Shown: positions 37,101 to 44,676 of the stretch, in pieces
Layout of the letters: each line of letters starts with the position of its first letter
Position numbering within the stretch: the stretch's first letter is position 1
The notes under the pieces: generated by a model
The model's input: the letters and a program-made list of their open reading frames with translations, nothing else
Database searches by the model: none
What the model was told of the DNA's origin: nothing
Assembly: GCA_022570935.1 (NCBI GenBank)
Contig: JACZYU010000001.1
Location: 1-55,388, forward strand
Direction of reading: 5' to 3'
Source: Planctomycetota bacterium
GTDB taxonomy: Bacteria > Planctomycetota > Brocadiia > Brocadiales > Scalinduaceae
DNA length: 55,388 nt
Program-made: the position numbers and the translations under genes

Positions 37101-37335
37101 TAAGTTGCTGATTGAGTTTGCCGATAATGGTTGTGGAATACCAGAAAAAGATTTAACTAATATCTTCGAACCTTTTTTTAGTACAAAAAAAGGAACTGGC
37201 ACAGGACTGGGTTTGTGGATATGTTATAATATCATTATTGGACATGCTGGAAAGATTAACGTTAAAAGCAACCTTGATGTAGGAACAACTTTCCAGGTTA
37301 TACTGCCTCTTAAAAAAAGACTAATTATTAATTGA
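34141..37335 (+). CDS. NtrB-type sensor histidine kinase with haem-like, PAS and GAF domains
   Basis: The 1064-residue kinase has, in order: a membrane helix (about 7-27); a Tll0287-like (DUF3365) extracytoplasmic domain with CLKCH at 157-161, a possible c-type haem site; a second helix (about 202-224); HAMP; two PAS domains (about 280-400 and 430-550); a GAF domain (about 560-715); a third PAS (about 720-835). HisKA follows with His855 in VASVAHEINNP, then a HATPase domain (NLILNSIDSM, DNGCGI, GTGLGLWI). No ribosome site precedes ATG 34141; it starts one codon after the Amt-C stop in the same frame, so it depends on coupled re-initiation or read-through. Its partner is very likely the NtrC-type regulator at 38048. 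Confidence 0.92.
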   Translation: MKLGTKCILSISLIVTLVLGISFTWIIKRQDYLLKEEIKKQAKLLVEQIEIAHSYLAETQDAVNTDGMSSKTDFRDLHPSKIGMEFFGRMRENELYTVRLITLKDRDKNITPDALEAAVLKNMEGQKSKDAFYGESSYVRDEKVFRYIAPLYIEETCLKCHGEPSGMAIIPEYKTEVYKAGDLWGVVSVVAPLKLIHASLKADAIILICIASASIGVIIFITYILIRRLITKPISKISNVMNAIASGDLDKRINIFSRDEIGMLAISINKMTEDLQKTTVSKAYVDNIIESMIDTLVVVDQNGKIKTVNKSTLDVLGYEKKDLIGNDINMIMDDKVNPITNRGWSDIWKDDVLKDYDIIYRTHKREDIPMNFSGRIMRDSDGNVVDIVGVARDMRQTKKHIRELSDFREATLYMLDDLEKTRTELEREQKKLEVIVTGIGAYLCLIDKDMKITWGNKPFEKQFGRVNGFKENACNKIFGCGNVPPEDCTTKRVFKSGKIEETKRLVIGKDNEKKYYHFIGSPIKDDKGKITHVLELVQDITKMWQMEHQKEIIYNINKIITSGLMSDMFKSISNELKRIIEFDRISIALIDEKTQKFEVVAIDKAYDNSTINEGDWFPKEGSLLEKITFTGSPFIVRDTSKSTFWSDRMLLKEGVKSRLGFPLEYKGSIIGTINFGSMKENNFSKKHFTILEQIAMQLAIAIENTRLFAKTKASEKGYKDLYDNAPDIYITNDENGIIINCNQTGAEILGYKKEELVGKHIFDFQTEKNRDVMKKLLPKRLSGQLVKGLELQLVKKDGSVIDVSLNDSHICDDSGRIIATRSVYRDITAKKSLESQLLEAEKLATTGRVVASVAHEINNPLEGIINYLQLLLERIDDYERKKYVELVMEGIYRIAGIVRSLLEANQNVTEEEGDHSINYHIQSVVDLFQKELSQAKVTVKQIFDKKIPKVRCQPNQLEQVFTNLILNSIDSMPHGGIIKITTQVKDDKLLIEFADNGCGIPEKDLTNIFEPFFSTKKGTGTGLGLWICYNIIIGHAGKINVKSNLDVGTTFQVILPLKKRLIIN

Positions 37336-37358
37336 TGTTACAACCAGATATTCAGGCT

Positions 37359-37751
37359 TTATTTGTATTGGATATTATATGACCTATCATTACCATGTTG
37401 TAAAAATGCAATTGCCTTTACTCCCTTATATTCATCATCATCGGCAATATATTCAAGGTGTTTAGTCTCTTTAGCCAGGTCAACAATAGTGTCAAAAAGC
37501 CATTTTTCGTATGGAAGTGATGCAAGCGCTAATAGTTCAGAGGCAATTGCTTGTGATATCTCACCGTCTCTCCAACGCCTGGCAATGCTGCTTATTTCCT
37601 TATAGAGATTATCTTGAGAAGAAAATCTGCAATATTGGTATCTCTTATTATCGACAATTTTGTCTATTGCTACATCTGGTTCGGAATAAATGGATGGTTC
37701 AAAATCTACAATTTTTATATTTTCCACGATAGTCTCCTTTTGGATATTCAA
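37359..37751 (-). CDS. Hypothetical protein between the sensor kinase and NtrC genes
   Basis: The 130-residue soluble protein is of mixed charge, with SIARRWRDGEISQAIASELLALASLP in the middle, a helix-rich part, and a C-terminal DDDEYKGVKAIAFLQ. No family is recognised. It is transcribed against its neighbours, with AAAGGAGAC just before the start, so it is expressed by its own leftward promoter. The inverted position inside a sensor/regulator pair makes a modulating role conceivable, but nothing in the sequence proves it. Confidence 0.6.
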   Translation of the reverse strand: MNIQKETIVENIKIVDFEPSIYSEPDVAIDKIVDNKRYQYCRFSSQDNLYKEISSIARRWRDGEISQAIASELLALASLPYEKWLFDTIVDLAKETKHLEYIADDDEYKGVKAIAFLQHGNDRSYNIQYK

Positions 37752-37873
37752 GACGAATTCTAAAAAAACTCTTTAGCTATAGTGCAATAGAGCAATAAAC
37801 ATGCCAATTATCTGTTATACTGATATAACATATTGAATTATAGGAAGATACTACTTTTGATGCGTTAATTTTA

Positions 37874-38014
37874 GTTTCTAGATAGTGGCTGAAACTAGCC
37901 TTTTTATCATTATATTTAAAAAAAATGGCAAGAATCAGCCTCCGATATGGTTTCTGAATAGTGGCTGAGATTTACCTTTATATAATTATATTTGCAAAAT
38001 GGCAGAAATCAAAC
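37874..38014 (+). repeat. Imperfect tandem repeat upstream of the NtrC-type gene
   Basis: Two units of about 65 bases (37874-37940 and 37950-38014), 76 bases apart, share GTTTCT, ATAGTGGCTGA, a TTATATTT segment and AATGGCA plus GAAATCA-like ends. They lie directly before ATG 38048 and are likely binding sites for a regulator. The stretch 37752-37873 holds no other feature. Confidence 0.65.
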
Positions 38015-38047
38015 TTTTTATTAATTTAAAGCGAGGGTTATTAATTA

Positions 38048-39445
38048 ATGATTAGAAATAAAAAGAAGATATTGGTGGTAGAAGATGATGAATATGTCCT
38101 CGGTAGTATTAAAAGTGTTTTGGAAGATGACGGATACAAGGTCAGTACGGCATCGAATGGTTTGGAGGCCCTGAGTTTTTATAGAAAAGTGCAGTATGAT
38201 TTAGTTATTTCTGATCTTAAAATGCCGCAAATGGATGGATTTGAATTATTAAAGCAGTTAAAGCTTGAATATCCAGAAGTATTTTTGATTATGATGACAG
38301 CATATGGCAGTGTCAGAACTGCCGTTGAAGCGATGAAGATAGGCGCCTATGACTATCTTACCAAGCCCGTTTCCGCGGAGGAGATGAGGTTAGTGGTTCA
38401 GCGTGTTTTTGAAAAACAAAACCTGATAATAGAAAACAGGGCATTACGAAAGGAACTCGAAGAAAGATTTAGTTTTCACAATATAATAGGAAAATCACAC
38501 AAGATGCAGCAAGTTTACGATTTAATCATGCAGGTGGCAGACACTGATGCTACAGTCTTAATAACAGGTGAAACAGGTACTGGGAAAGAACTTGTAGCGC
38601 ACGCCATTCATCACAATAGTAACAGGAAAGACTCTCCTTTTGTCGTCATGAATTGTGGTGCCTTGCCAGAAACTCTACTGGAAACTGAACTTTTTGGACA
38701 TGAAGAAGGGGCCTTTACTGGTGCGACAAAGCAAAGGACTGGTAAATTTGAATATGCGGATAAAGGAACGGTTTTTTTCGATGAGATGGGTAACTTGCCT
38801 CTTTCTATGCAAACAAAACTTTTACGATTATTACAGGAGAAATCTTTCGAAAGGATTGGTGGTAATCAGACTATAAAGGTTGATGTAAGGGTTATTGCAG
38901 CCACAAATAGAGATCTCAATAAATTATCAGATGAAGGGGGCTTTAGAGAAGATTTATATTACCGCTTAAATGTTATCCCAATACAATTGCCGCCATTACG
39001 AGAGATGCGAGAGGATATCCCTTTGCTTGTAACTCACTTTATCGAAAAATATAATAAAGCTTTTAAAAAGGATATTAAATCAATTTCTCAGAATGCTCTT
39101 AATACAATGATGTCATACCACTGGCCTGGTAATGTCAGGGAACTTGAGAACCTGGTGGAGCGAGCAGTGATTATGGTAAAAGGGCACATAATCAATGATG
39201 CAGATATAGTAATTCCCAACCAAAAACAACGGATGGAAGGATTAGAAGAAATGCTTGAAGGTAGAATCACGGATAATAGTTTAGAAATATTCTTAGCACA
39301 TTGTGAAAAAACATATATAACTAAACTATTAAAACAATATAAAGGGAAAATTTACTCCTCTGCTAAAATTTCAGGGGTTGACACAAAAACTCTTTACCGA
39401 AAAATGAAGAAATATAATATAAATAAGAATATTTTTAAGGACTAA
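38048..39445 (+). CDS. NtrC-family sigma-54-dependent response regulator
   Basis: The 465-residue protein has a receiver domain (Asp56 in VISDLKMPQMDG), an AAA+ sigma-54 interaction domain (Walker A GETGTGKE near 170, GAFTGA at 221-226, Walker B-like TVFFDEMG) and a Fis-type HTH (SAKISGVDTKTLYRKMKKY). Its neighbour upstream is the NtrB-type kinase. The GAFTGA loop is intact, so it can activate sigma-54 promoters such as those at 22258, 24912, 32418 and 39747. The gene ends before a strong terminator. Direct repeats upstream may allow autoregulation. Confidence 0.95.
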   Translation: MIRNKKKILVVEDDEYVLGSIKSVLEDDGYKVSTASNGLEALSFYRKVQYDLVISDLKMPQMDGFELLKQLKLEYPEVFLIMMTAYGSVRTAVEAMKIGAYDYLTKPVSAEEMRLVVQRVFEKQNLIIENRALRKELEERFSFHNIIGKSHKMQQVYDLIMQVADTDATVLITGETGTGKELVAHAIHHNSNRKDSPFVVMNCGALPETLLETELFGHEEGAFTGATKQRTGKFEYADKGTVFFDEMGNLPLSMQTKLLRLLQEKSFERIGGNQTIKVDVRVIAATNRDLNKLSDEGGFREDLYYRLNVIPIQLPPLREMREDIPLLVTHFIEKYNKAFKKDIKSISQNALNTMMSYHWPGNVRELENLVERAVIMVKGHIINDADIVIPNQKQRMEGLEEMLEGRITDNSLEIFLAHCEKTYITKLLKQYKGKIYSSAKISGVDTKTLYRKMKKYNINKNIFKD

Positions 39446-39700
39446 TTAATATTCTTGTCAGTAATACTGCATACCACTAGAACATCCCCTTAATCAAGCC
39501 TTCAAAAATACAGAACGGTATGGTGCATAAATGCCTGAAATCACCATTCATGCCCGATTCTTTATAAGACGTTTAGTTTTATGATCTTAGATTTCATCTA
39601 CCTTAAATAGTTTCCTTTTTAAGGTGTTGATGTCCGAAATATAAATTTTGATGTTTGTTGTAAAAGCATAATCTTTAAGCAAATAAGTCTAATATTTAAA

Positions 39701-39731
39701 GCTACTTAAGAATTTCTTAAGTGGCTTTTTT
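39701..39731 (+). terminator. Rho-independent terminator after the NtrC-type gene
   Basis: An 11-pair stem (GCTACTTAAGA with TCTTAAGTGGC, one T-G pair, ATT loop) is followed by T6. The preceding 39446-39700 holds no gene. It insulates the downstream sigma-54 unit. Confidence 0.85.
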
Positions 39732-39746
39732 CATTTGATAAACCAG

Positions 39747-39761
39747 TGGTACTTTACTTGC
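39747..39761 (+). promoter_or_regulatory. Sigma-54-like promoter of the PII-PII-Amt operon
   Basis: AGTGGTACTTTACTTGCTA has GG at 39748-39749 and GC at 39760-39761, with TGGTAC and TTGCT boxes, one base from the consensus in the -24 box. The start would be near 39773, 56 bases before the first gene, just after the NtrC-type gene's terminator. Confidence 0.7.
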
Positions 39762-39828
39762 TAACTACACATCATAGAAAAACCACGGAAATCTTAATCC
39801 ATTAAATTTTTTTAGAAGGGAGTGAAAG

Positions 39829-40263
39829 ATGAAAAGGGTAACGGCATTTATAAAGCCAATGGCAGTGGATATATTAGGAGATTATTTTGATAGGATAGGA
39901 TATCCAGTATTAAAGATGTGTATAAAGGATCACAGCCAGGTTGCAACCAGATCTATTTTCTGGCGTGATGATGAGTATATCGTAGATTTAATAAAGAATG
40001 TCAGGATAGAAGTTGTTTTAGAAGAAAACGTCGTAGATGAAGCAGTGCAGTACATAAGTAAGTTTTTATATGAAAAAGATGGTAATAATGAGTATGAATT
40101 TGCGTTACGGCTAAAGTCAAGCATGGTTAAAAAGAATATTATGACAGAAGATGGTAGATGGACATCATTGGCGTCAAGGCAAGAGCAGGTTATTACAGAA
40201 GAAGAACCTGTAGCGAAACAACTAGAAGTTTTAGAAATTGTAGATGCTGGACCTGGATATTAA
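39829..40263 (+). CDS. Degenerate PII-family protein
   Basis: The 144-residue protein keeps the PII N-terminus (MKRVTAFIKPMAV), the tail of the T-loop (WRDDEYIVDL with Tyr50) and the following strand NVRIEVVLEE. It lacks the GHGxQ turn and the B-loop TGxIGDGKIF; the B-loop region reads KDGNNEYEFALRLKSS. Nucleotide and 2-oxoglutarate binding are therefore probably lost, while the trimer fold and Amt contact may remain. It has a distinct C-terminal tail rich in Glu. It is the first gene of a sigma-54-like unit with a normal PII and an Amt, with a good ribosome site (AGAAGGGAG). Confidence 0.75.
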   Translation: MKRVTAFIKPMAVDILGDYFDRIGYPVLKMCIKDHSQVATRSIFWRDDEYIVDLIKNVRIEVVLEENVVDEAVQYISKFLYEKDGNNEYEFALRLKSSMVKKNIMTEDGRWTSLASRQEQVITEEEPVAKQLEVLEIVDAGPGY

Positions 40264-40303
40264 TCCATAGATTTAATAGAAATATTATTTGGGGGGAAAT
40301 AAA

Positions 40304-40732
40304 ATGAAGAAAATAGAAGCGATTATTCGCCCGGAACGTTTAATGGCTGTTAGTACCATGTTACAGGAAATGGGGATGATGGGGATGAATGTCAGTGAAA
40401 TCTTAGGGCATGGAAGTGAAATTGGTGAGGTACAGGTATGGCGTGGAAGAGAATATAAGGTAGATTTGCATAAAAAGATAAAACTTGAGATTGTAGTCTC
40501 AGATACAGAAGTAGAGCGAGCTGTTGGCATTATTATTAGTGAGGCACAAACCGGGGCAATTGGAGACGGAAGGGTATTTGTTACAAATGTAGAGGCAGCT
40601 TACCGCATACGAACAGGCGAGACGGGGCATAACGCCATTACTTCTAATGGAAGGATTGTCAGTATGTCTCCAAAAGAACCAACAGAAAACCTGGAAACTA
40701 TTAAGAATGTTGAGAAAGAAGCTATTTCCTGA
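40304..40732 (+). CDS. glnK: PII protein with Gln39 replaced by Glu
   Basis: The 142-residue PII has Tyr51 in WRGREYKVDL, the B-loop TGAIGDGRVF and the C-loop [12 protein letters not shown]. Position 39, Gln in nearly all PII proteins and a contact for Mg-ATP and 2-oxoglutarate, is Glu here (GHGSEIGEV), so ligand response may be altered. A 30-residue C-terminal extension (SNGRIVSMSPKEPTENL...) is unusual. ATG 40304 follows GGGGGG by a few bases. The gene lies 40 bases after the degenerate PII and 75 bases before Amt-D, so the three are one operon. Confidence 0.88.
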   Translation: MKKIEAIIRPERLMAVSTMLQEMGMMGMNVSEILGHGSEIGEVQVWRGREYKVDLHKKIKLEIVVSDTEVERAVGIIISEAQTGAIGDGRVFVTNVEAAYRIRTGETGHNAITSNGRIVSMSPKEPTENLETIKNVEKEAIS

Positions 40733-40807
40733 AGCGTTGTTTCTACAGAATACCGTAAAAAATAGTAAAGTATTAAACAACATGCGAAATTATAAAAGGA
40801 GATTTCT

Positions 40808-42259
40808 ATGTGGAATATGTGCGGAATTAAAATAAGAACCCTCGGTTTGTTCATATTTTGTAGCGTGACAATGTTCTTCCTGTGGACAAGTTGCGCACAG
40901 GCAGGTGATCCTAGTGGTGCATTTACATTCACTGAAAGCCTTGAAGGATTGAGTACTTCAGGAAATTTTGTCTGGATATTGATGGCGACTTTTCTCATTC
41001 TATTTATGCAGGCAGGGTTTATGTTGCTAGGTGGTCTTGTCCGCTCTAAAAATATGCTCAGCTACATGACCCATTGCTTTATGGCTACAACGGGAGGTGC
41101 TTTTGTCTTCTGGCTCTTTGGTTTTGCGCTTATGTTTGGTGGTTCGGATCTGGCGTCAGGTCTTGATAAAGGTAATTCCTTTATTGGTTACGGCGGCTTT
41201 ATGCTTATAGGTGAAGCGTACGATGTGAAAACCATTCTACTCTTTCTGTTCATGGCTGTTATCGCTACTTTTATTGGCAGCATTATAGCCGGTTCTGTAG
41301 CAGAAAGGATTAAATTTTCTGCCTTCTTGATTTCATGCTTTTTGGTATATACATTTGTTTATTCATTTTATGGTCATTGGATATGGGGTGAAGGTTGGCT
41401 GGCGAAGTTAGAATTGGGAGCCGGAGTTAAGGACTTTGCAGGGTCGGGAGTGGTTCATGCAATTGGTGGTATCTGTGCCTTTATGGGTGCGTGGGCTTTA
41501 GGTCCAAGAATCGGAAAATTTAATTCGGATGGTTCTTCCAACCATATACCGGGGCATAATATTGCCTATGTGCTTATTGGCACCATTATTTTAGCCTTTG
41601 GATGGCTTGCTTATGATGCAGGCAGCACCCTTGCTATATCAGAGTTAAGGTCTTCCATCATTGCAGCCAATACCTTTCTCGCCGGTATTTCAGGCGCCGT
41701 TGTTGTTATGTTATATACACATATAAAAGCGAAAAAAATCGATATAGCAGAGGCCTGTAATGGTGCATTAGGAGGTTTTGTGGCTATTTCAGCGCCATGC
41801 GCATACGTTGCACCATGGGCATCCGTCATAATAGGATTAATTGGTGGTTTATTGATGTGTGGAACAGTTTGGTTTGTTGAACAGAAATTAAAGGTAGATG
41901 ACCCACTTGGGGCAGTATCTGTACATGGTGCTAATGGATTATGGGGGCTTCTTGCGGTAGGAGTTTTTGCCGACGGTTCTTATGGGGGAGTAAGCGGGTT
42001 GATCACGGGTTCCGGTCAGCAATTTCTTGCACAGCTTATTGCCTTTGGTACTGCCATAGTATGGGCAGGCGGACTTGGTTTTGCCATATTCTTCGGGTTG
42101 AAACATACCATTGGCATCAGGGTGACTGAAACAGAAGAACTTGATGGACTGGACATTGTTATCCATGGTACTCAGTGTTATCCTCCTGATGGGAAATACA
42201 TTGAGGATATCGACAGTGTGATGCGTAAACACATTAAATTGGGCGAGCTTGTTCAGTAA
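40808..42259 (+). CDS. amt: Ammonium transporter Amt-D
   Basis: The 483-residue protein has a signal peptide (ending near CAQAGD), eleven helices and pore histidines in SGVVHAIGG and SVHGANGLWG. The helix-1 pattern LFMQAGFMLLGG and the ends FADGSYGGV and GLDIVIHGTQCYPPDG are those of the Amt-A type. The C-terminus extends by about 25 residues (YIEDIDSVMRKHIKLG). The ribosome site is AAAAGGAG. It is the third gene of the sigma-54-like unit, and its partner PII is the immediately preceding variant. Confidence 0.93.
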   Translation: MWNMCGIKIRTLGLFIFCSVTMFFLWTSCAQAGDPSGAFTFTESLEGLSTSGNFVWILMATFLILFMQAGFMLLGGLVRSKNMLSYMTHCFMATTGGAFVFWLFGFALMFGGSDLASGLDKGNSFIGYGGFMLIGEAYDVKTILLFLFMAVIATFIGSIIAGSVAERIKFSAFLISCFLVYTFVYSFYGHWIWGEGWLAKLELGAGVKDFAGSGVVHAIGGICAFMGAWALGPRIGKFNSDGSSNHIPGHNIAYVLIGTIILAFGWLAYDAGSTLAISELRSSIIAANTFLAGISGAVVVMLYTHIKAKKIDIAEACNGALGGFVAISAPCAYVAPWASVIIGLIGGLLMCGTVWFVEQKLKVDDPLGAVSVHGANGLWGLLAVGVFADGSYGGVSGLITGSGQQFLAQLIAFGTAIVWAGGLGFAIFFGLKHTIGIRVTETEELDGLDIVIHGTQCYPPDGKYIEDIDSVMRKHIKLGELVQ

Positions 42260-42620
42260 AGTTGATAATTATTTTGAAATTGGCGTTGGGGTTGATAAGG
42301 GAATAAAAGACCTTTAATACCCCCCTCCTGTCCCCCCCCTTTTTTCCCTGGGGGGGGATTACTTTTAGATTTATAGCTTTGGAGCTATAAATATTTCTTT
42401 TTATACATACTACATTCGTGTACTGAAGGTATGTCCATAGATACAACAGGGAACTTGGATTAGTGCAGTGTTTTTAGAGATGTTATGTGTAAAGAAGAGA
42501 TTATGCTTTTGTCTCAGTTTAAAACAAAAATAATAGGCAGAAGAGGTACGGGAGAAACTTTCGTCAGAGCAATGATGATACTATCAATAATCAAATTGGT
42601 AGCGATGATAGTTATCCTAA
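42260..42620. terminator. Hairpins after Amt-D
   Basis: At 42332-42357, eight C residues and eight G residues form a strong GC hairpin with a ten-base loop. At 42370-42391, TTTATAGCT and AGCTATAAA form a nine-base stem (loop TTGG) followed by T-rich sequence. The second resembles a terminator. The rest of the stretch shows no gene. Confidence 0.5.
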
Positions 42621-42803
42621 AAGGAGCATTTGTATGCGAGTATACCTGAATACGCGGGTATCCCTGTTATTGTGGTTAGTAACTTTACCGCGAGTGCCTT
42701 TCAAAACTTAAAGGAATTGGATCCGGGTCTTGTGTTTCTTGAGAAATCATATTTAACAAAAAAAAGATTACTTGAAGAGGTGGATTATAAATTGATTGAG
42801 TAA
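42621..42803 (+). pseudogene. C-terminal fragment of a receiver domain
   Basis: An open frame after a TAA reads IPVIVVSNF..., then FLEKSYLTKKRLLEEV, ending with TAA at 42801. This is the last strand and helix of a CheY-like receiver, with the switch S/T and the conserved lysine in FLEKSY. No N-terminal half is found upstream, so it is a remnant. A TTG at 42630 after AAGGAG could still start translation. Confidence 0.45.
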
Positions 42804-42872
42804 GTCAACACCAAGGTCAATGAATAGGGTCAAAAAAAACTATTTTCCCTTAGGAGTTAGAGGCCGCATACA

Positions 42873-43076
42873 TTATTTTCTTGATAAATCTTCTTCTTCA
42901 TCCAGATGTTTTTTGGCAGTGAAGATTTCTTCGCCCTTTACAATATACGCCTGATTGTTTTTGAATTTCTTGTTAAAAAAACTTTTACGACTGTTTATGT
43001 GTTCTTCTAATGAAGGTTTGTCATCAAACGTTTCGTAGAACAGACTCTTTTTTTCACACACTATTAAGAAATACAT
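42873..43076 (-). CDS. Small hypothetical protein, 67 residues
   Basis: The short protein MYFLIVCEKKSLFYETF... has a hydrophobic start and a charged, lysine- and glutamate-rich body (SFFNKKFKNNQAYIVKGEEI). It has no recognised family. Its ribosome site AAAGGGA is rather far (about 15 bases). It is leftward, between a receiver fragment and Amt-E. Composition looks protein-like. Confidence 0.45.
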   Translation of the reverse strand: MYFLIVCEKKSLFYETFDDKPSLEEHINSRKSFFNKKFKNNQAYIVKGEEIFTAKKHLDEEEDLSRK

Positions 43077-43170
43077 TTTTATTATTTAAGTCCCTTTCTT
43101 CTAAGTCATAGTAAGTGTAAATACTCTTGTGGCTTAGTGGCGCAAATTCAAATCTTCAAGTTCTGGTAGA

Positions 43171-44676
43171 TCAATTAAAACCCGGGTAACATGTAATTCC
43201 GTGTTCGTAAATATCAATACCTGTGTTTTCTTCACTGACCGGCACTCTCAGACCAACGGTCTTTTTTAATATATAGAATAATAAATAACCAAGACCAAGA
43301 GTCCAGATTATTAGTACAATACATCCGATGAATTGAGATAGCAATTGCCACCCTGATCCTGTTATCAATCCCTTAACACCAAGATAAGAACCATCGGCAA
43401 ATATACCCACGGAGAGTAATCCCCACAGGCCGTTTGCCCCGTGGACAGAGATTGCACCTACTGGGTCATCGATTCTCAGCTTATTCTCTATAAGGTATAG
43501 GCTTGCCTTTAATATGATGATGGCAATAAAGCCAATAGCAACTGCTGCCCAGTGCGATACGTAGGCACCGGAAGCCGTAATCGCCACACAGCCGGCCAGT
43601 GCCCCATTACATGTCATAACGATATCATATTTTCTCGTGCTATAATATGTGATGTACATAATTGCTATTGCCCCGGTACATGCGGCAAGAAAAGTGTTTG
43701 TTGCAATTATTGAAATCCTGAGATCTGTTGCACCCAATGTGCTTCCGGCATTGAAGCCAAACCATCCAAACAACAAAAACAGAGTTCCCAACACGACAAA
43801 AGAGAGGTTGTGGCCATGTATTATATTAGGTGTACCATTAGGATTGTACTTGCCAAACCTTGGACCTATCATCCATGCCCCGACCAGGGCAATTAATCCG
43901 CCTATACCATGAACCACTCCCGACCCGGCAAAATCCTTCATCCCTGAACCGAAGGGCAGGTTTGCAAGAAAGCCACCACCCCATACCCAATGGCCGTAAA
44001 CAGGATATATAATTCCGCAAAGAGCAATACTGCATAAAATATGAGTATTGAACTTGATTCGCTCGGCAACTGAACCTGCAATGATTGTGCAGGCAGCGGC
44101 GGCAAACATCATTTGAAACAGCCACAATTTTGAAGTAGAAAAATCAGAAGAACCGAATGAAAGGAAGAATCCACTGTAGCCAACGAGTAAGTTTCCCGAA
44201 TCCAACCCAAAGGCGAGGTAAGATCCTCCAAACATTAATGCAAAACCGAATGCCCAGAATACAATGGCACCAATACAGAAATCCATAAAACTCATTGCAA
44301 GGTAGTTTAAGGTATTCTTCTTTTGAATGAAACCGGCACCTAGAAACGCGAACCCTGCCTGCATATTAAATACAAGAAATCCGCATAACAATGTCCATGC
44401 AAGGTCTATGGATATCTTTACTCCACGAATATCGCTGATTTCTGAAGAGTAAATTGAGTAGCTGCTGGACATGTCAGAGGCTTCGGATGCATAAAAGGCG
44501 GTAAACAATAAACAGGCAGCAATAATGGGAGCCTTCCACGGACAAAAAACGCCCCTGCCCGTCCGGCAGGCGGGGAGGACTTTCCCCGGACAAAGAACGC
44601 CGAGGACTTTAATCCACCAGCGTCTTTCCTGTCTTATGTAGCCTTGCACTTTTGCGATAATACTGTATATTTGCAT
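43171..44676 (-). CDS. amt: Ammonium transporter Amt-E with a repeat-derived N-terminal insert
   Basis: The 501-residue protein is an Amt-A-type transporter. It has pore histidines in SGVVHGIGG and SVHGANGLWG, FADGSYLGV and the tail GIDIYEHGITCYPG. Before the signal-like hydrophobic stretch (APIIAACLLFTAFYASEA) stands a segment of about 27 residues (KVLGVLCPGKVLPACRTGRG...) encoded entirely by the repeat block at 44534-44608. Helix-1 begins around residue 88. The true start is uncertain: ATG 44676 is used, but an internal start after the insert cannot be excluded. There is no PII directly upstream; the PII at 45081-45419 follows the Amt-F gene instead. Confidence 0.85.
   Translation of the reverse strand: MQIYSIIAKVQGYIRQERRWWIKVLGVLCPGKVLPACRTGRGVFCPWKAPIIAACLLFTAFYASEASDMSSSYSIYSSEISDIRGVKISIDLAWTLLCGFLVFNMQAGFAFLGAGFIQKKNTLNYLAMSFMDFCIGAIVFWAFGFALMFGGSYLAFGLDSGNLLVGYSGFFLSFGSSDFSTSKLWLFQMMFAAAACTIIAGSVAERIKFNTHILCSIALCGIIYPVYGHWVWGGGFLANLPFGSGMKDFAGSGVVHGIGGLIALVGAWMIGPRFGKYNPNGTPNIIHGHNLSFVVLGTLFLLFGWFGFNAGSTLGATDLRISIIATNTFLAACTGAIAIMYITYYSTRKYDIVMTCNGALAGCVAITASGAYVSHWAAVAIGFIAIIILKASLYLIENKLRIDDPVGAISVHGANGLWGLLSVGIFADGSYLGVKGLITGSGWQLLSQFIGCIVLIIWTLGLGYLLFYILKKTVGLRVPVSEENTGIDIYEHGITCYPGFN
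44534..44608. repeat. Two F modules in tandem with a P palindrome inside the second
   Basis: On the minus strand two F modules (AAAGTCCTCGGCG...TTTGTCCGGGG) stand head to tail. The second is interrupted between GTCCTC and GGCG by a GC palindrome (44553-44574, core CTGCCCGTCCGGCAGG). The block lies inside the amt-E reading frame and keeps it open. Confidence 0.75.
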
